From assembly GCA_002428055.1 (NCBI GenBank), contig DIZY01000068.1, forward strand, positions 1 through 19,923: 19,923 nucleotides of DNA, in the 5' to 3' direction. Positions 1 to 7,061 of this stretch are shown here, piece after piece. This DNA is from Helicobacteraceae bacterium UBA6016 (GTDB lineage: Bacteria > Campylobacterota > Campylobacteria > Campylobacterales > UBA6016). The notes beneath the pieces are model-generated. The model had not been told where the DNA came from. It saw only the letters and a list, made by a program, of their open reading frames with translations, and searched no databases. The position numbers and the translations under genes were made by a program. The first letter of the stretch is position 1. Every line of letters starts with the position of its first letter.

Positions 1-702
1 CAAAGAGAGCTTTCAAAAACAACAAAAGCGACTTTTGACGACCTGCACCACCTTATTAAAGAGGGTAAGCTAAAAAGACTAAATATCGTTCTAAAAGCGG
101 ATGTTCAAGGTAGTCTTGAGGCCATCAAAGCAAGTCTTGAGAAGATAAGAAACGAAGAGGTTAAGGTTCACCTTGTGCACTCCGCAGTCGGCGGTATCAC
201 AGAGAGCGACGTAGAGCTTGCAAAAGCGGGTGAAAATACTCTAATCATAGGCTTTAACGTAAAACCAAATACCGTCATCAAAGACAAAGCGGACAACTAT
301 GGCGTAGAAATCAAAACATACTCTGTAATATTTGAGCTTATAGACGACATCAAAGTAGTCGTCGGCGATATGCTCTCTCCGATTAAAGAGCTTGTATCAG
401 TGGCAAAAGCTGAAGTTAGAAATCTCTTTACAGTTGGCAAAAACCTTGTAATCGCAGGTTGCATGGTGACAGACGGCACAGTAGCAAGAGGATCTGAGAT
501 AAAAATCCATCGAAACGGCGCCGTGGTGCATGAGGGCAAAATAAACTCCCTAAAACGCTTCAAAGACGATGTGAGAGAAGTAAAAGCCGGATTTGAGTGC
601 GGTATCGTAATAGATGGTTATAACGAGTATAAAGAGGGCGACGTGATAGAGACATTCAAGACAATCACAAAAGCCGCTGTATTTGAGCAAAACGCGGATT
701 AA
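1..702 (+). CDS. infB: Translation initiation factor IF-2, C-terminal part (5' end outside window)
   Basis: IF-2 is the GTPase that places initiator fMet-tRNA on the 30S subunit and promotes subunit joining. The reading frame is open from the first base. The 233 visible residues cover the end of domain II, domain III (KADVQGSLEAI at about residues 33-43, then SAVGGITESDV and IIGFNVKP) and the fMet-tRNA-binding domain IV, ending FEQNAD before TAA at 700-702. The G domain lies upstream of the window. The internal ATG at 175 is only the first in-frame methionine, not a start, because the conserved domain III sequence continues upstream of it. rbfA starts 2 bases after the stop, so these are cotranscribed. 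Identification is firm. Confidence 0.96.
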   Translation, partial: QRELSKTTKATFDDLHHLIKEGKLKRLNIVLKADVQGSLEAIKASLEKIRNEEVKVHLVHSAVGGITESDVELAKAGENTLIIGFNVKPNTVIKDKADNYGVEIKTYSVIFELIDDIKVVVGDMLSPIKELVSVAKAEVRNLFTVGKNLVIAGCMVTDGTVARGSEIKIHRNGAVVHEGKINSLKRFKDDVREVKAGFECGIVIDGYNEYKEGDVIETFKTITKAAVFEQNAD

Positions 703-704
703 CA

Positions 705-1052
705 ATGGCGAATAGCAAAAGCATTAGGGTTTTAAGGGCGGAGTCCTCTCTAACAGAGCTTGTCGGAGAAGCGATAGGAACTCTTGGCAATGAGACGCTA
801 AGCTCTCTTAGCGTCGTAAAAGTAGAGAGCGCTAGAGGTTTATCAGACGCCACAGTCTATATTCTTGACGACGGATTTTCGCAAAGCGAAAAACAGAAAA
901 TAATTTCAGGTCTCAAAAAAAGCTCTTCGTATATATCTAGATATTGCACGGCGCTAGACGCGGTGTCAAAAATGCCAAAACTAACGTTTTGTTTTGACGA
1001 TTCGCTACAAAAAGAGAAGAGACTAGAAGAGATACTTGGCGGGAAAAAATGA
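705..1052 (+). CDS. rbfA: 30S ribosome-binding factor A
   Basis: RbfA is a small KH-fold protein that binds the 30S subunit during late 16S rRNA 5'-end maturation and cold adaptation. This 115-aa product has the usual length and the family pattern: a basic N-terminal helix (SKSIRVLRAESSLTELV), a central beta region (LSVVKVESARGLSDATVYI) and a C-terminal segment in which PKLTFCFDDS precedes a charged helix (KRLEEIL). It sits between infB and rimP, the expected place in a translation and ribosome-maturation operon. The start ATG follows the infB stop by two bases, and the stop overlaps the rimP start by 4 bases (ATGA), which suggests translational coupling. Confidence 0.9.
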   Translation: MANSKSIRVLRAESSLTELVGEAIGTLGNETLSSLSVVKVESARGLSDATVYILDDGFSQSEKQKIISGLKKSSSYISRYCTALDAVSKMPKLTFCFDDSLQKEKRLEEILGGKK

Positions 1053-1480
1053 ATATTAACGAAATAAAAAAAATAGTAGAGAGCTTCGGCGCTACGCTAT
1101 ATGATACGGAGATAGTGCAAGCAGGCGAAGACGCTCATATTTTCAGGGTCTCTATCCAAAAAGATGGTGGCGTTGACCTTGATGTGTGTGCCGACATAAA
1201 TGCGGTATTGTCGCCGTATCTCGATACAAATCCGCCGCTAAAAGGCAAATACTTTTTGGAAGTTGGGTCGCCCGGTATCGAGAGACACCTAAGAACTCCT
1301 GAGCATTTTGCAAAATCGGTCGGTGAAACGGTCAAGATGAGCCTAAAAGATAGTACCAAACTAAGAGGCAAGCTTGTAAGCGTAAACAACGATATATTTG
1401 AGATAGAAGGCACAGATGGGATTGTCAAAGTTTCATTTGGCGATATATCAAAAGCCAGAACCTATTTTGAGTGGAAATAA
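1049..1480 (+). CDS. rimP: Ribosome maturation factor RimP
   Basis: RimP is needed for efficient 30S maturation. The 143-aa product matches the family in length and layout: an N-terminal alpha/beta domain with VESFGATLYDTEIV near the start, then the characteristic KYFLEVGSPGIERHLRTPEHF at about residues 69-89, then a C-terminal Sm-like beta barrel (VKMSLKDSTKLRGKLVSV...VKVSFGDISKART). The start overlaps rbfA by 4 bases (ATGA), and the stop lies inside the proposed ribD start region. nusA, which follows rimP in many other phyla, is absent; infB-rbfA-rimP order is instead typical of Campylobacterota. Confidence 0.92.
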   Translation: MNINEIKKIVESFGATLYDTEIVQAGEDAHIFRVSIQKDGGVDLDVCADINAVLSPYLDTNPPLKGKYFLEVGSPGIERHLRTPEHFAKSVGETVKMSLKDSTKLRGKLVSVNNDIFEIEGTDGIVKVSFGDISKARTYFEWK

Positions 1481-2490
1481 ACGCCGAATTTCTTGAACTT
1501 GCCTGCGCTAAAGCGTGGGAGTATCAAGGGCTTACTTATCCAAATCCGGCAGTGGGTGCGGCGGTTGTTAAAAACGGCTCTCTCGTATCATGCGAAGCCC
1601 ACAAAAAAGCGGGTCTTCCGCACGCCGAAGTAGAAGCTCTCAAGTCCGCATTTTTTGTTTTATCTGACAATGTCGAGCAAAAAGAAACCCTCACAAAACT
1701 TTACTCATCTCATGAAATCCATAATTTTCTTACGCAAAACGCAATAGAGCTTTTTTGTGAGTGCGATATATATGTGACGCTCGAGCCTTGTTCCCACGAG
1801 GGTCGTACGCCGTCATGCGCAAAGTTGCTCTCCATATTAAAGCCGCACAAAGTAGTAGTTGGAGCAAAAGAGCAAAACAGTGAAGCGTCCGGCGGGTGTG
1901 ATATATTGCAACAGTGCGGTGTGGAGACTATTTTTGTGGATAGTGAAGCGTGCAATGAGTTAATCGAGCCTTTTTTTAGATGGAAGAATGGCAGTGGGTT
2001 TGTGTTTTTTAAGCTTGCGATGACGATGAACGGCAGAATAAGCGGCGGGAAAATAAGCTGCGATGACTCTTTTAGGCTAGTGCACACCCTAAGAGATAAG
2101 ATAGACCTGCTAGCTATCGGCGGTAATACGGTACGAATAGATAGACCTACGCTTGATGCAAGGCTAGTGGATGGCAGAGCGCCAGATGTACTGATATGTT
2201 CAAAATCAGACAATTTTGAAAGGAACATACCACTTTTTGCCGTAGAAAATAGGAGAGTATCTGTTTGTGCTAGCCTCGATAGTATCAAAGATTACAATTT
2301 TGTAATGATAGAGGGCGGAGCCGGAATGTTGGCGGCTATTTCGAATAGCGTGGATTATTATCTGTTTTTTGTTTCTCCTGAAATGTCAGGTAATTCTGAT
2401 TTAAATACACTTGATTTAAGTTTTAAAATCTTACACTCTCGAAGATTGGACAAAGATCTACTAATTTGGGCAAAAAGGAGTAAGTTGTGA
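1471..2490 (+). CDS. ribD: Riboflavin biosynthesis bifunctional deaminase/reductase RibD
   Basis: RibD catalyses two cytosolic steps of riboflavin synthesis: deamination of the diaminopyrimidinone intermediate, then reduction of its ribosyl group. The N-terminal cytidine-deaminase-like domain shows PNPAVGA, zinc ligand His51 with catalytic Glu53 (HAEVEA), and zinc ligands Cys107 and Cys116 in LEPCSHEGRTPSC. The C-terminal reductase domain begins near FVFFKLAMTMNGRISG and contains GGNTVRIDRPTLDARL. The GTG start is chosen because the family homology (LELACAKAWEYQ) begins immediately after it; it overlaps rimP by 10 bases and no strong ribosome binding site is visible. The spacing from His51 to Cys107 is about 30 residues longer than in the E. 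coli enzyme, from an inserted, poorly conserved segment. The stop overlaps the next gene by 4 bases. Confidence 0.9.
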   Translation: MEINAEFLELACAKAWEYQGLTYPNPAVGAAVVKNGSLVSCEAHKKAGLPHAEVEALKSAFFVLSDNVEQKETLTKLYSSHEIHNFLTQNAIELFCECDIYVTLEPCSHEGRTPSCAKLLSILKPHKVVVGAKEQNSEASGGCDILQQCGVETIFVDSEACNELIEPFFRWKNGSGFVFFKLAMTMNGRISGGKISCDDSFRLVHTLRDKIDLLAIGGNTVRIDRPTLDARLVDGRAPDVLICSKSDNFERNIPLFAVENRRVSVCASLDSIKDYNFVMIEGGAGMLAAISNSVDYYLFFVSPEMSGNSDLNTLDLSFKILHSRRLDKDLLIWAKRSKL

Positions 2491-3314
2491 GTAAAAAAGA
2501 CAAAGAAAAAGAGCTTTCCGATGTAACGCCTCTAAAAGAAGAGAAAAAACGAAAAAAAATGGACAAGAAGGTCTATGAAGATGAGCTTATCCAGCTTCAA
2601 ATAGAGCTTGTGAAGCTTCAAAATTGGGCTAAAGAGAAAAATAAAAGAATACTTATAGTCCTGGAAGGTAGGGATGCGGCAGGTAAGGGGGGTCTTATTA
2701 AGACGATTACCCAACACCTTAATCCAAGGGGTGCAAGAGTTGTGGCTCTTGGCAAACCGAGCGATGTGGAGATGAATAGCTGGTATTTTCAAAGATATGT
2801 GCCGCATCTTCCAAATCCAGGAGAGGTTGTATTGTTCGACAGAAGTTGGTATAACAGAGCCGGCGTTGAAAAAGTAATGGGATTTTGCTCAAAAGAGCAG
2901 TATCAAAGATTTATGAGACAAGCGCCTATGTTTGAACAGATGCTCGTGGATGACGGTATTGTATTTTTTAAATACTATCTCTCTATCAAAAAAGAGACAC
3001 AGGAAAAAAGGCTTGCCGCCAGAATAGACGACCCTCTTAAAAGATGGAAGATAAGCCCGATAGACGAGCTTGCGCAAAAAAACTTTGATGAGTATACGAA
3101 AGCAAAAGAGGAGATGTTTGCGAGGACGCATACACCTTACACGCCGTGGATGATAGTGGACGCAAACGATAAAAAGACGGCCAGACTAAATATCATCAAA
3201 GATATTTTGCTGCATATCGAATACGATGGAAAAGAGGATTGCAAGGTATCTTTGATGACCGATCCGAATGTGATGATAATTTACAGTAGGCTTATACAAA
3301 ACCTACATGATTAA
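2487..3314 (+). CDS. ppk2: Polyphosphate kinase 2 family protein
   Basis: PPK2 enzymes transfer phosphate between polyphosphate and nucleotides, commonly making GTP or ATP from NDP. The 275-aa product is a single-domain PPK2. After a highly charged, Lys-rich leader (about residues 1-28) come a Walker A-like loop GRDAAGKGG (61-69), the lid-associated NPRGARVVALGKPS, and a Walker B-type FDRSWYNRAGVE at about 117-128. Then follow the family segments RRIDDPLKRWK-like (RIDDPLKRWKISPID) and HTPYTPWMIVDANDKK. Start is GTG at 2487, with AAGGAG at 2475-2480 six bases before it, overlapping the ribD stop (GTGA). The substrate class (NDP or NMP) cannot be read from the sequence. Its overlap with ribD and bioD places it in the same transcript. 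Confidence 0.9.
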   Translation: MSKKDKEKELSDVTPLKEEKKRKKMDKKVYEDELIQLQIELVKLQNWAKEKNKRILIVLEGRDAAGKGGLIKTITQHLNPRGARVVALGKPSDVEMNSWYFQRYVPHLPNPGEVVLFDRSWYNRAGVEKVMGFCSKEQYQRFMRQAPMFEQMLVDDGIVFFKYYLSIKKETQEKRLAARIDDPLKRWKISPIDELAQKNFDEYTKAKEEMFARTHTPYTPWMIVDANDKKTARLNIIKDILLHIEYDGKEDCKVSLMTDPNVMIIYSRLIQNLHD

Positions 3315-3942
3315 GACAATTTTTGTCACTGCTACCGGAACAAATGTAGGAAAAACATATACCGCATTAAAAATAATGGAGCTACTCGCCGCAAAGGGGT
3401 TGCGAGCGGCTCCGTTTAAGCCGATAGAGACGGGAGTTGATGGTGCGCCCGTTGACGCCTTGACCCTCCTTGATAAACACAAAAAACTCTATCAAGACGA
3501 CACCCTCACAATAGACGATATATGCCCGTACAAATTTGCCCTTCCGGCGGCTCCGTATGTTGCAAACGGGGGTCAAACTATCGACATATCCGCAATAAAA
3601 CACAAACTGCAACTACTAAAACAAAAATACGACGTTGTAATAGTGGAAGGGGCGGGCGGTCTTTTTGTCCCTATAAATGCCGATTACTTTATGATAGATT
3701 TGGCCAAGGAGCTTTGCGACTTTGTTGTTTTGGTGTCGCATACGGGGCTTGGGTGTATCAATGACGCCTTGCTCTCTAGGCAGGCTCTTCAAAATGCGCA
3801 AATCCCGCATGAGCTTATATTCAATAGACGAGAAAATGATAACTTTGATAGCGTTAGCAAGCCATTTTTAAAAGAGTATTTGAGTGAATTGTGCGAGTTT
3901 GATGATTTTGAGAGTGTTTTGGAGAGTGTGCTTAGGCAGTAG
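3307..3942 (+). CDS. bioD: ATP-dependent dethiobiotin synthetase
   Basis: BioD closes the ureido ring of dethiobiotin from diaminopelargonic acid, CO2 and ATP, the penultimate step of biotin synthesis. The 211-aa product has the P-loop FVTATGTNVGKTYTA at about residues 6-20, FKPIETG (about 37-43) in the substrate-binding region, and the diagnostic EGAGGLFVPI near residues 115-124. The family's C-terminal part is somewhat diverged. The start ATG lies within the last eight bases of ppk2, so it is the terminal gene of the overlapping operon. No other bio gene is present in the window. Confidence 0.92.
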   Translation: MIKTIFVTATGTNVGKTYTALKIMELLAAKGLRAAPFKPIETGVDGAPVDALTLLDKHKKLYQDDTLTIDDICPYKFALPAAPYVANGGQTIDISAIKHKLQLLKQKYDVVIVEGAGGLFVPINADYFMIDLAKELCDFVVLVSHTGLGCINDALLSRQALQNAQIPHELIFNRRENDNFDSVSKPFLKEYLSELCEFDDFESVLESVLRQ

Positions 3943-4029
3943 AGTTCCCGTTATTGTGTCCGCCGTCAACCGTAAGTCATATTTTTGTCATATTATGCCA
4001 GCTAAATTTTATATACGGCGGGGCTTATA
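3943..4029 (+). promoter_or_regulatory. Leader of the chemotaxis receptor gene: tandem 7-mer and inverted repeat
   Basis: This 87-base gap contains GTCATAT twice, at 3976-3982 and 3987-3993, spaced exactly 11 bases, about one helical turn. The second copy runs into a TATTAT box (3991-3996) that could be a -10 element. CCGCCGT at 3960-3966 is the exact reverse complement of ACGGCGG at 4015-4021, which overlaps the G-rich stretch before the ATG at 4030. The repeats are seen directly; a regulatory role is inference. No strong rho-independent terminator for bioD is visible. Confidence 0.4.
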
Positions 4030-5724
4030 ATGTTGCAAAATTTTTCCATCTCAAAAAAACTTAGCCTCATATCGGTTCTGTCAATTATTGCACTTGGCGT
4101 ACTGCAAGTGGTTACCATCTTTATGTATGACGGATTTTTGAAAAATACCGCTACGGAAGAAAAAGAACTTACAAAATTGTTGTTAAATATCAAATCTGCG
4201 CAAACAGAGTTTAAGATAGAAGTGCAGGAGTGGAAAAACGTGCTTCTTAGGGGGCATGACGCAAAAAACTACGACAAGTACTCTGAGGGACTAAAAAAGC
4301 AGATAACAAAAGTAGACAAGCATTTGAGTGAAGCTGAAAAAATCATAGCCGAAAAAAAGAGCGCAGATAAATTAAAGGCAAAAATCGCCGAGTTTAGAAC
4401 TGCTTGGGGAAAAAATAACGATGCGTATTTTGCGGCGTTATCGACGCATCCGTTTGGAACCAATGAGCTAAACTACAGAGACCTTGACCATGCAGTAAAA
4501 GGTATAGATAGAGCCCCAAATGAGACTTTGGATGCGGCAGCTAAGCTAACGGAAGAGTTTTTGGATACGACAATAGCAGATAGAGAGGCTGAGGCGGCGA
4601 AGTTTAGAATGCTAAATTTGGTAATTTTGGCTGTTTTTGTAGCTGTTATACTTCTTTTTGGGCAGGTGATAGCAAGACATATTGTCGGTAGGCTAAAAAT
4701 ATTTTCCAAAAACCTCGATAGCTTTTTTGCCTATCTTGACAAAAAAAGCTCTTATCCGAAGCTTGAGCCGATAAATGGCGATGATGAGTTTGGCAAAATG
4801 CAAAATTCGTTTACTTTTTTGAGCACAAACGCCGTTGCGGCCGAAGAGGATAAGCAGGAGTTTTTGGGGGATATAGAGCGTTTTGTAGAAAAAATAAAAA
4901 GCGGTGATATGCTAGCTAGAATGGAGTGCAATATAAAAGATAGCACGCACAAGGCGCTTTGCGAAAAAATGAATGATATGGCTCAGACGCTTGAAAATAC
5001 GGTTGCCAAAAATTTAAATAGGCTATTATCCATTGTTGAGAGCTATTCAAAGCAGGACTTTACACCTAGATTGGAAAACCCTCATGCAAAAATTACCGTT
5101 GCCGTCAATGCGCTTGGCGAAGGAATGAGCTCTTTGCTTAGATTGTCTAGCGAAAATAGCTCAAATCTTGGTTTAACATCAAAAAGGCTCAACGAACTTG
5201 TTGACGAGCTTAGTATAAGGGTAGCAAAAGAGACTAGAGAACTTGAGGAGAGCTCCACATCCATCGAGTCTGTCAGCCAAAGTATAGATGGGCTCAACTC
5301 GCAAGTGGACAATATCGTATCTCAAACCGAAAACATCAAAGGAATAGTAAGCGTAATCAACGACATAGCCGAGCAGACAAATCTGCTTGCGCTGAATGCG
5401 GCGATAGAGGCGGCTAGAGCTGGTGACCACGGTAGGGGCTTTGCGGTCGTTGCCGATGAGGTGCGAAAGCTAGCGGAGAGAACGCAAAAGAGCCTCAGCG
5501 AGATAAACGCCAATATAAGCATGCTAGTCCAATCTATCGGTGATATTAGCGAGTCTATGACGACGCAGAGCAAAGCTGTTGCATCGGTTAGCTCTTCGGT
5601 TGTAAGCATCGGGCTTGCTGCCGAAGATAATAGCAAGATAGCCGTTGAGACTAAAAAACTGGCAGATGACGTGCTCAAAATTTCCACTACGATTAGCTCT
5701 GAAATCGCCTCTAAGAAATTCTAA
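4030..5724 (+). CDS. Methyl-accepting chemotaxis protein (transmembrane receptor)
   Basis: This is a 564-aa chemoreceptor that would signal through CheW/CheA. Transmembrane helix 1 is at about residues 11-32 and helix 2 at about 195-214 (LVILAVFVAVILLFGQVIA). The roughly 160-residue periplasmic region between them is mainly helical and charged, consistent with a four-helix-bundle-type sensor. A HAMP-like and linker region follows. The cytoplasmic hairpin tip is canonical: EQTNLLALNAAIEAARAG from residue 448, then HGRGFAVVADEVRKLAERT. The protein stops soon after the returning helix and lacks a C-terminal CheR/CheB-docking pentapeptide. The ligand is not predictable. The gene is preceded by its own leader and followed by a hairpin overlapping its stop, so it is probably monocistronic. 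Confidence 0.93.
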   Translation: MLQNFSISKKLSLISVLSIIALGVLQVVTIFMYDGFLKNTATEEKELTKLLLNIKSAQTEFKIEVQEWKNVLLRGHDAKNYDKYSEGLKKQITKVDKHLSEAEKIIAEKKSADKLKAKIAEFRTAWGKNNDAYFAALSTHPFGTNELNYRDLDHAVKGIDRAPNETLDAAAKLTEEFLDTTIADREAEAAKFRMLNLVILAVFVAVILLFGQVIARHIVGRLKIFSKNLDSFFAYLDKKSSYPKLEPINGDDEFGKMQNSFTFLSTNAVAAEEDKQEFLGDIERFVEKIKSGDMLARMECNIKDSTHKALCEKMNDMAQTLENTVAKNLNRLLSIVESYSKQDFTPRLENPHAKITVAVNALGEGMSSLLRLSSENSSNLGLTSKRLNELVDELSIRVAKETRELEESSTSIESVSQSIDGLNSQVDNIVSQTENIKGIVSVINDIAEQTNLLALNAAIEAARAGDHGRGFAVVADEVRKLAERTQKSLSEINANISMLVQSIGDISESMTTQSKAVASVSSSVVSIGLAAEDNSKIAVETKKLADDVLKISTTISSEIASKKF

Positions 5725-5745
5725 AGGCGATTTATTTGCCTTTTT
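5702..5745 (+). terminator. Probable rho-independent terminator overlapping the 3' end of the receptor gene
   Basis: A perfect 9-bp inverted repeat, AAATCGCCT at 5702-5710 and AGGCGATTT at 5725-5733, has a 14-base loop and is followed by a T-rich tract (ATTTGCCTTTTTG). The left arm lies within the last codons of the chemoreceptor gene. The U-tract is interrupted, so efficiency may be moderate. Confidence 0.6.
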
Positions 5746-5758
5746 GTAGAATGTGGCA

Positions 5759-6160
5759 ATGAGAAAGACCCTTTTTTTGTTACTTTTGCCGCTGTTTTTA
5801 TTTGCCGATGTGAAGTTTGCCGTTTGTGCGAGCGCAGATGAGAGGGCAAAGGAGTTTGCCAATAAGGCTTCAGAGATAATTGAAGCGGAGCTTGGTGTAA
5901 CTCTAATTAGAAACTTTGAGAGCCGTATCTATGAAGATGAGACGGCTTTGTATGCGCTCAAAAACGGGTTGATTAGATTTACCGTTGTCAAAAAAGAGCT
6001 TTTTGGTGAGCTTGGGCTTGACTTTGAAGATATGTACAGCTACGGTTTTGAGCTACTGAGCCAAAAAGATGGATATTTGTTACTAACGCAAAATCGTTTT
6101 TTTGGGCAGTTTGAGACGCACAAAAAAGCAAAACTCCTAAAGCGGCTCAAAAACTTGTAA
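5759..6160 (+). CDS. Small exported protein, possibly TRAP/DctP-like fragment
   Basis: This 133-aa product has a clear Sec signal peptide: MRKTLFLLLLPLFLFA, with likely cleavage after LFA, so it should be periplasmic. The mature part (about 117 aa) contains DERAKEFANKASEIIEAELGV followed by ETALYALKNGLIRFTVV. This loosely resembles the start of DctP-type solute-binding proteins, where a helix precedes a segment on expression level of the captured ligand, but it is only about a third of their usual length. The ATG at 5759 is preferred over an in-frame GTG at 5753 because the signal peptide begins there; no good ribosome binding site precedes either. It could be an independent small periplasmic protein or a remnant. 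Function is not assigned. Confidence 0.6.
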   Translation: MRKTLFLLLLPLFLFADVKFAVCASADERAKEFANKASEIIEAELGVTLIRNFESRIYEDETALYALKNGLIRFTVVKKELFGELGLDFEDMYSYGFELLSQKDGYLLLTQNRFFGQFETHKKAKLLKRLKNL

Positions 6161-6214
6161 TTTAATTGGAAAGCTCTGCGGCTACTACATATTTGTTTTT
6201 GTACTACAACTTTG

Positions 6215-6874
6215 TTAGAAGATACTGTTAAATGACGATACCGCCTTGCCTATTATTACAAAATCCGATGCAGAGGCTGTATTGACCGGATAGTCCTTGT
6301 TGTCGGAGATTATCTCTACGCTGCCGTCTATGCGTTGGTTTAGCCTTTTGATAAACACGCCGCTCTCGGAGACTATCGCAAAAATGCCGCCTTTTTTGAT
6401 GTCGGTCTTACTCGTGTCGATAAACACAATAGCCCTATCCGACAGCGTTGGCTCCATCGAATCTCCTGCAACATTTATCGCTTCTATATTCGGCAGATTT
6501 TTCTCACCCCCCATTGCGCTTACAAAATTATCCGGAATTGTAAGAAGTTCTGCATTTTCGTCGTAGTTATCCGCTCCACCCCCTGCGGATGCGCTCACAT
6601 CTCGTAGGTATTTGACCTGATAGTATTTATTGGTTATATCTATAAGACTCTCCGGCGCTTGGTCGAAGAGCAGCCAATTTAGAGATATTTTTTGCCTTGC
6701 GCAAAACTCGGATAGCTCTTTGAACGGAATCTTGTTTCTCTTTTTCATTGTTGCAAAATTGATAGGCTCAACACCGAGGGCGGTGGCTACATCTTTGTCA
6801 AAAACCTTCTTAGCGCCCACGGTAGCAGAGATGATGTCTTTTAGTCTCTCGACTATATCCTCAAAAGTTGTCAT
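6215..6874 (-). CDS. CI/LexA-like transcriptional repressor with S24 self-cleaving domain
   Basis: This 219-aa protein has an N-terminal phage CI-type helix-turn-helix domain (about residues 2-70, including VFDKDVATALGVEPINFATMKKR) and a C-terminal S24 peptidase domain. Catalytic Ser139 lies in GDSMEPTLSD and Lys176 in GVFIKRL; their spacing of 37 equals that of LexA Ser119/Lys156. A likely Ala-Gly cleavage site is in the SASAGGG linker near residue 97. Such repressors cleave themselves upon RecA activation. I chose the second ATG (6874): the upstream in-frame ATG at 6886 is directly followed by GGAG, which serves as a ribosome binding site six bases before 6874. It lies divergent to the nif genes, with a palindrome just upstream. 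It could be a phage remnant or a resident stress or nif regulator. Confidence 0.88.
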   Translation of the reverse strand: MTTFEDIVERLKDIISATVGAKKVFDKDVATALGVEPINFATMKKRNKIPFKELSEFCARQKISLNWLLFDQAPESLIDITNKYYQVKYLRDVSASAGGGADNYDENAELLTIPDNFVSAMGGEKNLPNIEAINVAGDSMEPTLSDRAIVFIDTSKTDIKKGGIFAIVSESGVFIKRLNQRIDGSVEIISDNKDYPVNTASASDFVIIGKAVSSFNSIF

Positions 6875-6886
6875 GCTATTCTCCAT

Positions 6887-6922
6887 AAGATTGCAATTTG
6901 CAATATTTTAGCTTATAAAAAA
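6887..6922. promoter_or_regulatory. Divergent promoter region with perfect 15-bp palindrome (putative S24 repressor operator)
   Basis: ATTGCAATTTGCAAT at 6890-6904 is a perfect palindrome (7-bp arms, one central base). On the minus strand it directly follows a TAAAAT box (6910-6905), the likely -10 of the repressor gene. On the plus strand a TATAAA box (6914-6919) faces the nif side. A dimeric repressor bound here could block both promoters, the classic CI-like arrangement. The palindrome is observed; the operator role is inferred. Confidence 0.55.
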
Positions 6923-6968
6923 TAAATTTATCTAAAATTTGACAACTTTTTAATTTGAAGGATTTAAG

Positions 6969-7061
6969 ATGGCTCTAGTTAGAAAAAGTAGAAAATTTTT
7001 GGACGAGTTTTTTAGGGCTTTAGAATATGACTTTGAAAAAATAGCGGGAAGATTGTTTTAG
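6969..7061 (+). CDS. Putative 30-aa small protein upstream of nifH
   Basis: The frame runs ATG to TAG for 30 codons, with AAGGA at 6958-6962 six bases before the ATG, a well-placed ribosome binding site. The product begins MALVRKSRKFLDEFF and ends IAGRLF. It alternates basic and aromatic or aliphatic residues, consistent with an amphipathic helix. A TATAAA box at 6914-6919 could drive it. No family is recognised. It may be a real small protein or a leader peptide of the nif transcript; chance cannot be excluded at this length. Confidence 0.45.
   Translation: MALVRKSRKFLDEFFRALEYDFEKIAGRLF

Noticed and set aside
1710..2288. 192-codon open frame on the minus strand inside ribD
   Set aside because: It is fully antisense to a clearly conserved enzyme gene, has no ribosome binding site or recognisable protein, and is Ser/Leu-rich as shadows of real genes are.
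5322..5862. Two long minus-strand frames (5322-5687 and 5524-5862) over the chemoreceptor 3' end and next gene
   Set aside because: Antisense to the highly conserved signalling tip; composition is that of a frame shadow, with no domain or ribosome binding site.
6939..6944. Perfect TTGACA as -35 box for the 30-aa ORF
   Set aside because: A -10 box 17 bases downstream would lie at the ORF's own start region and is only ATTTAA; the TATAAA at 6914-6919 is better placed.
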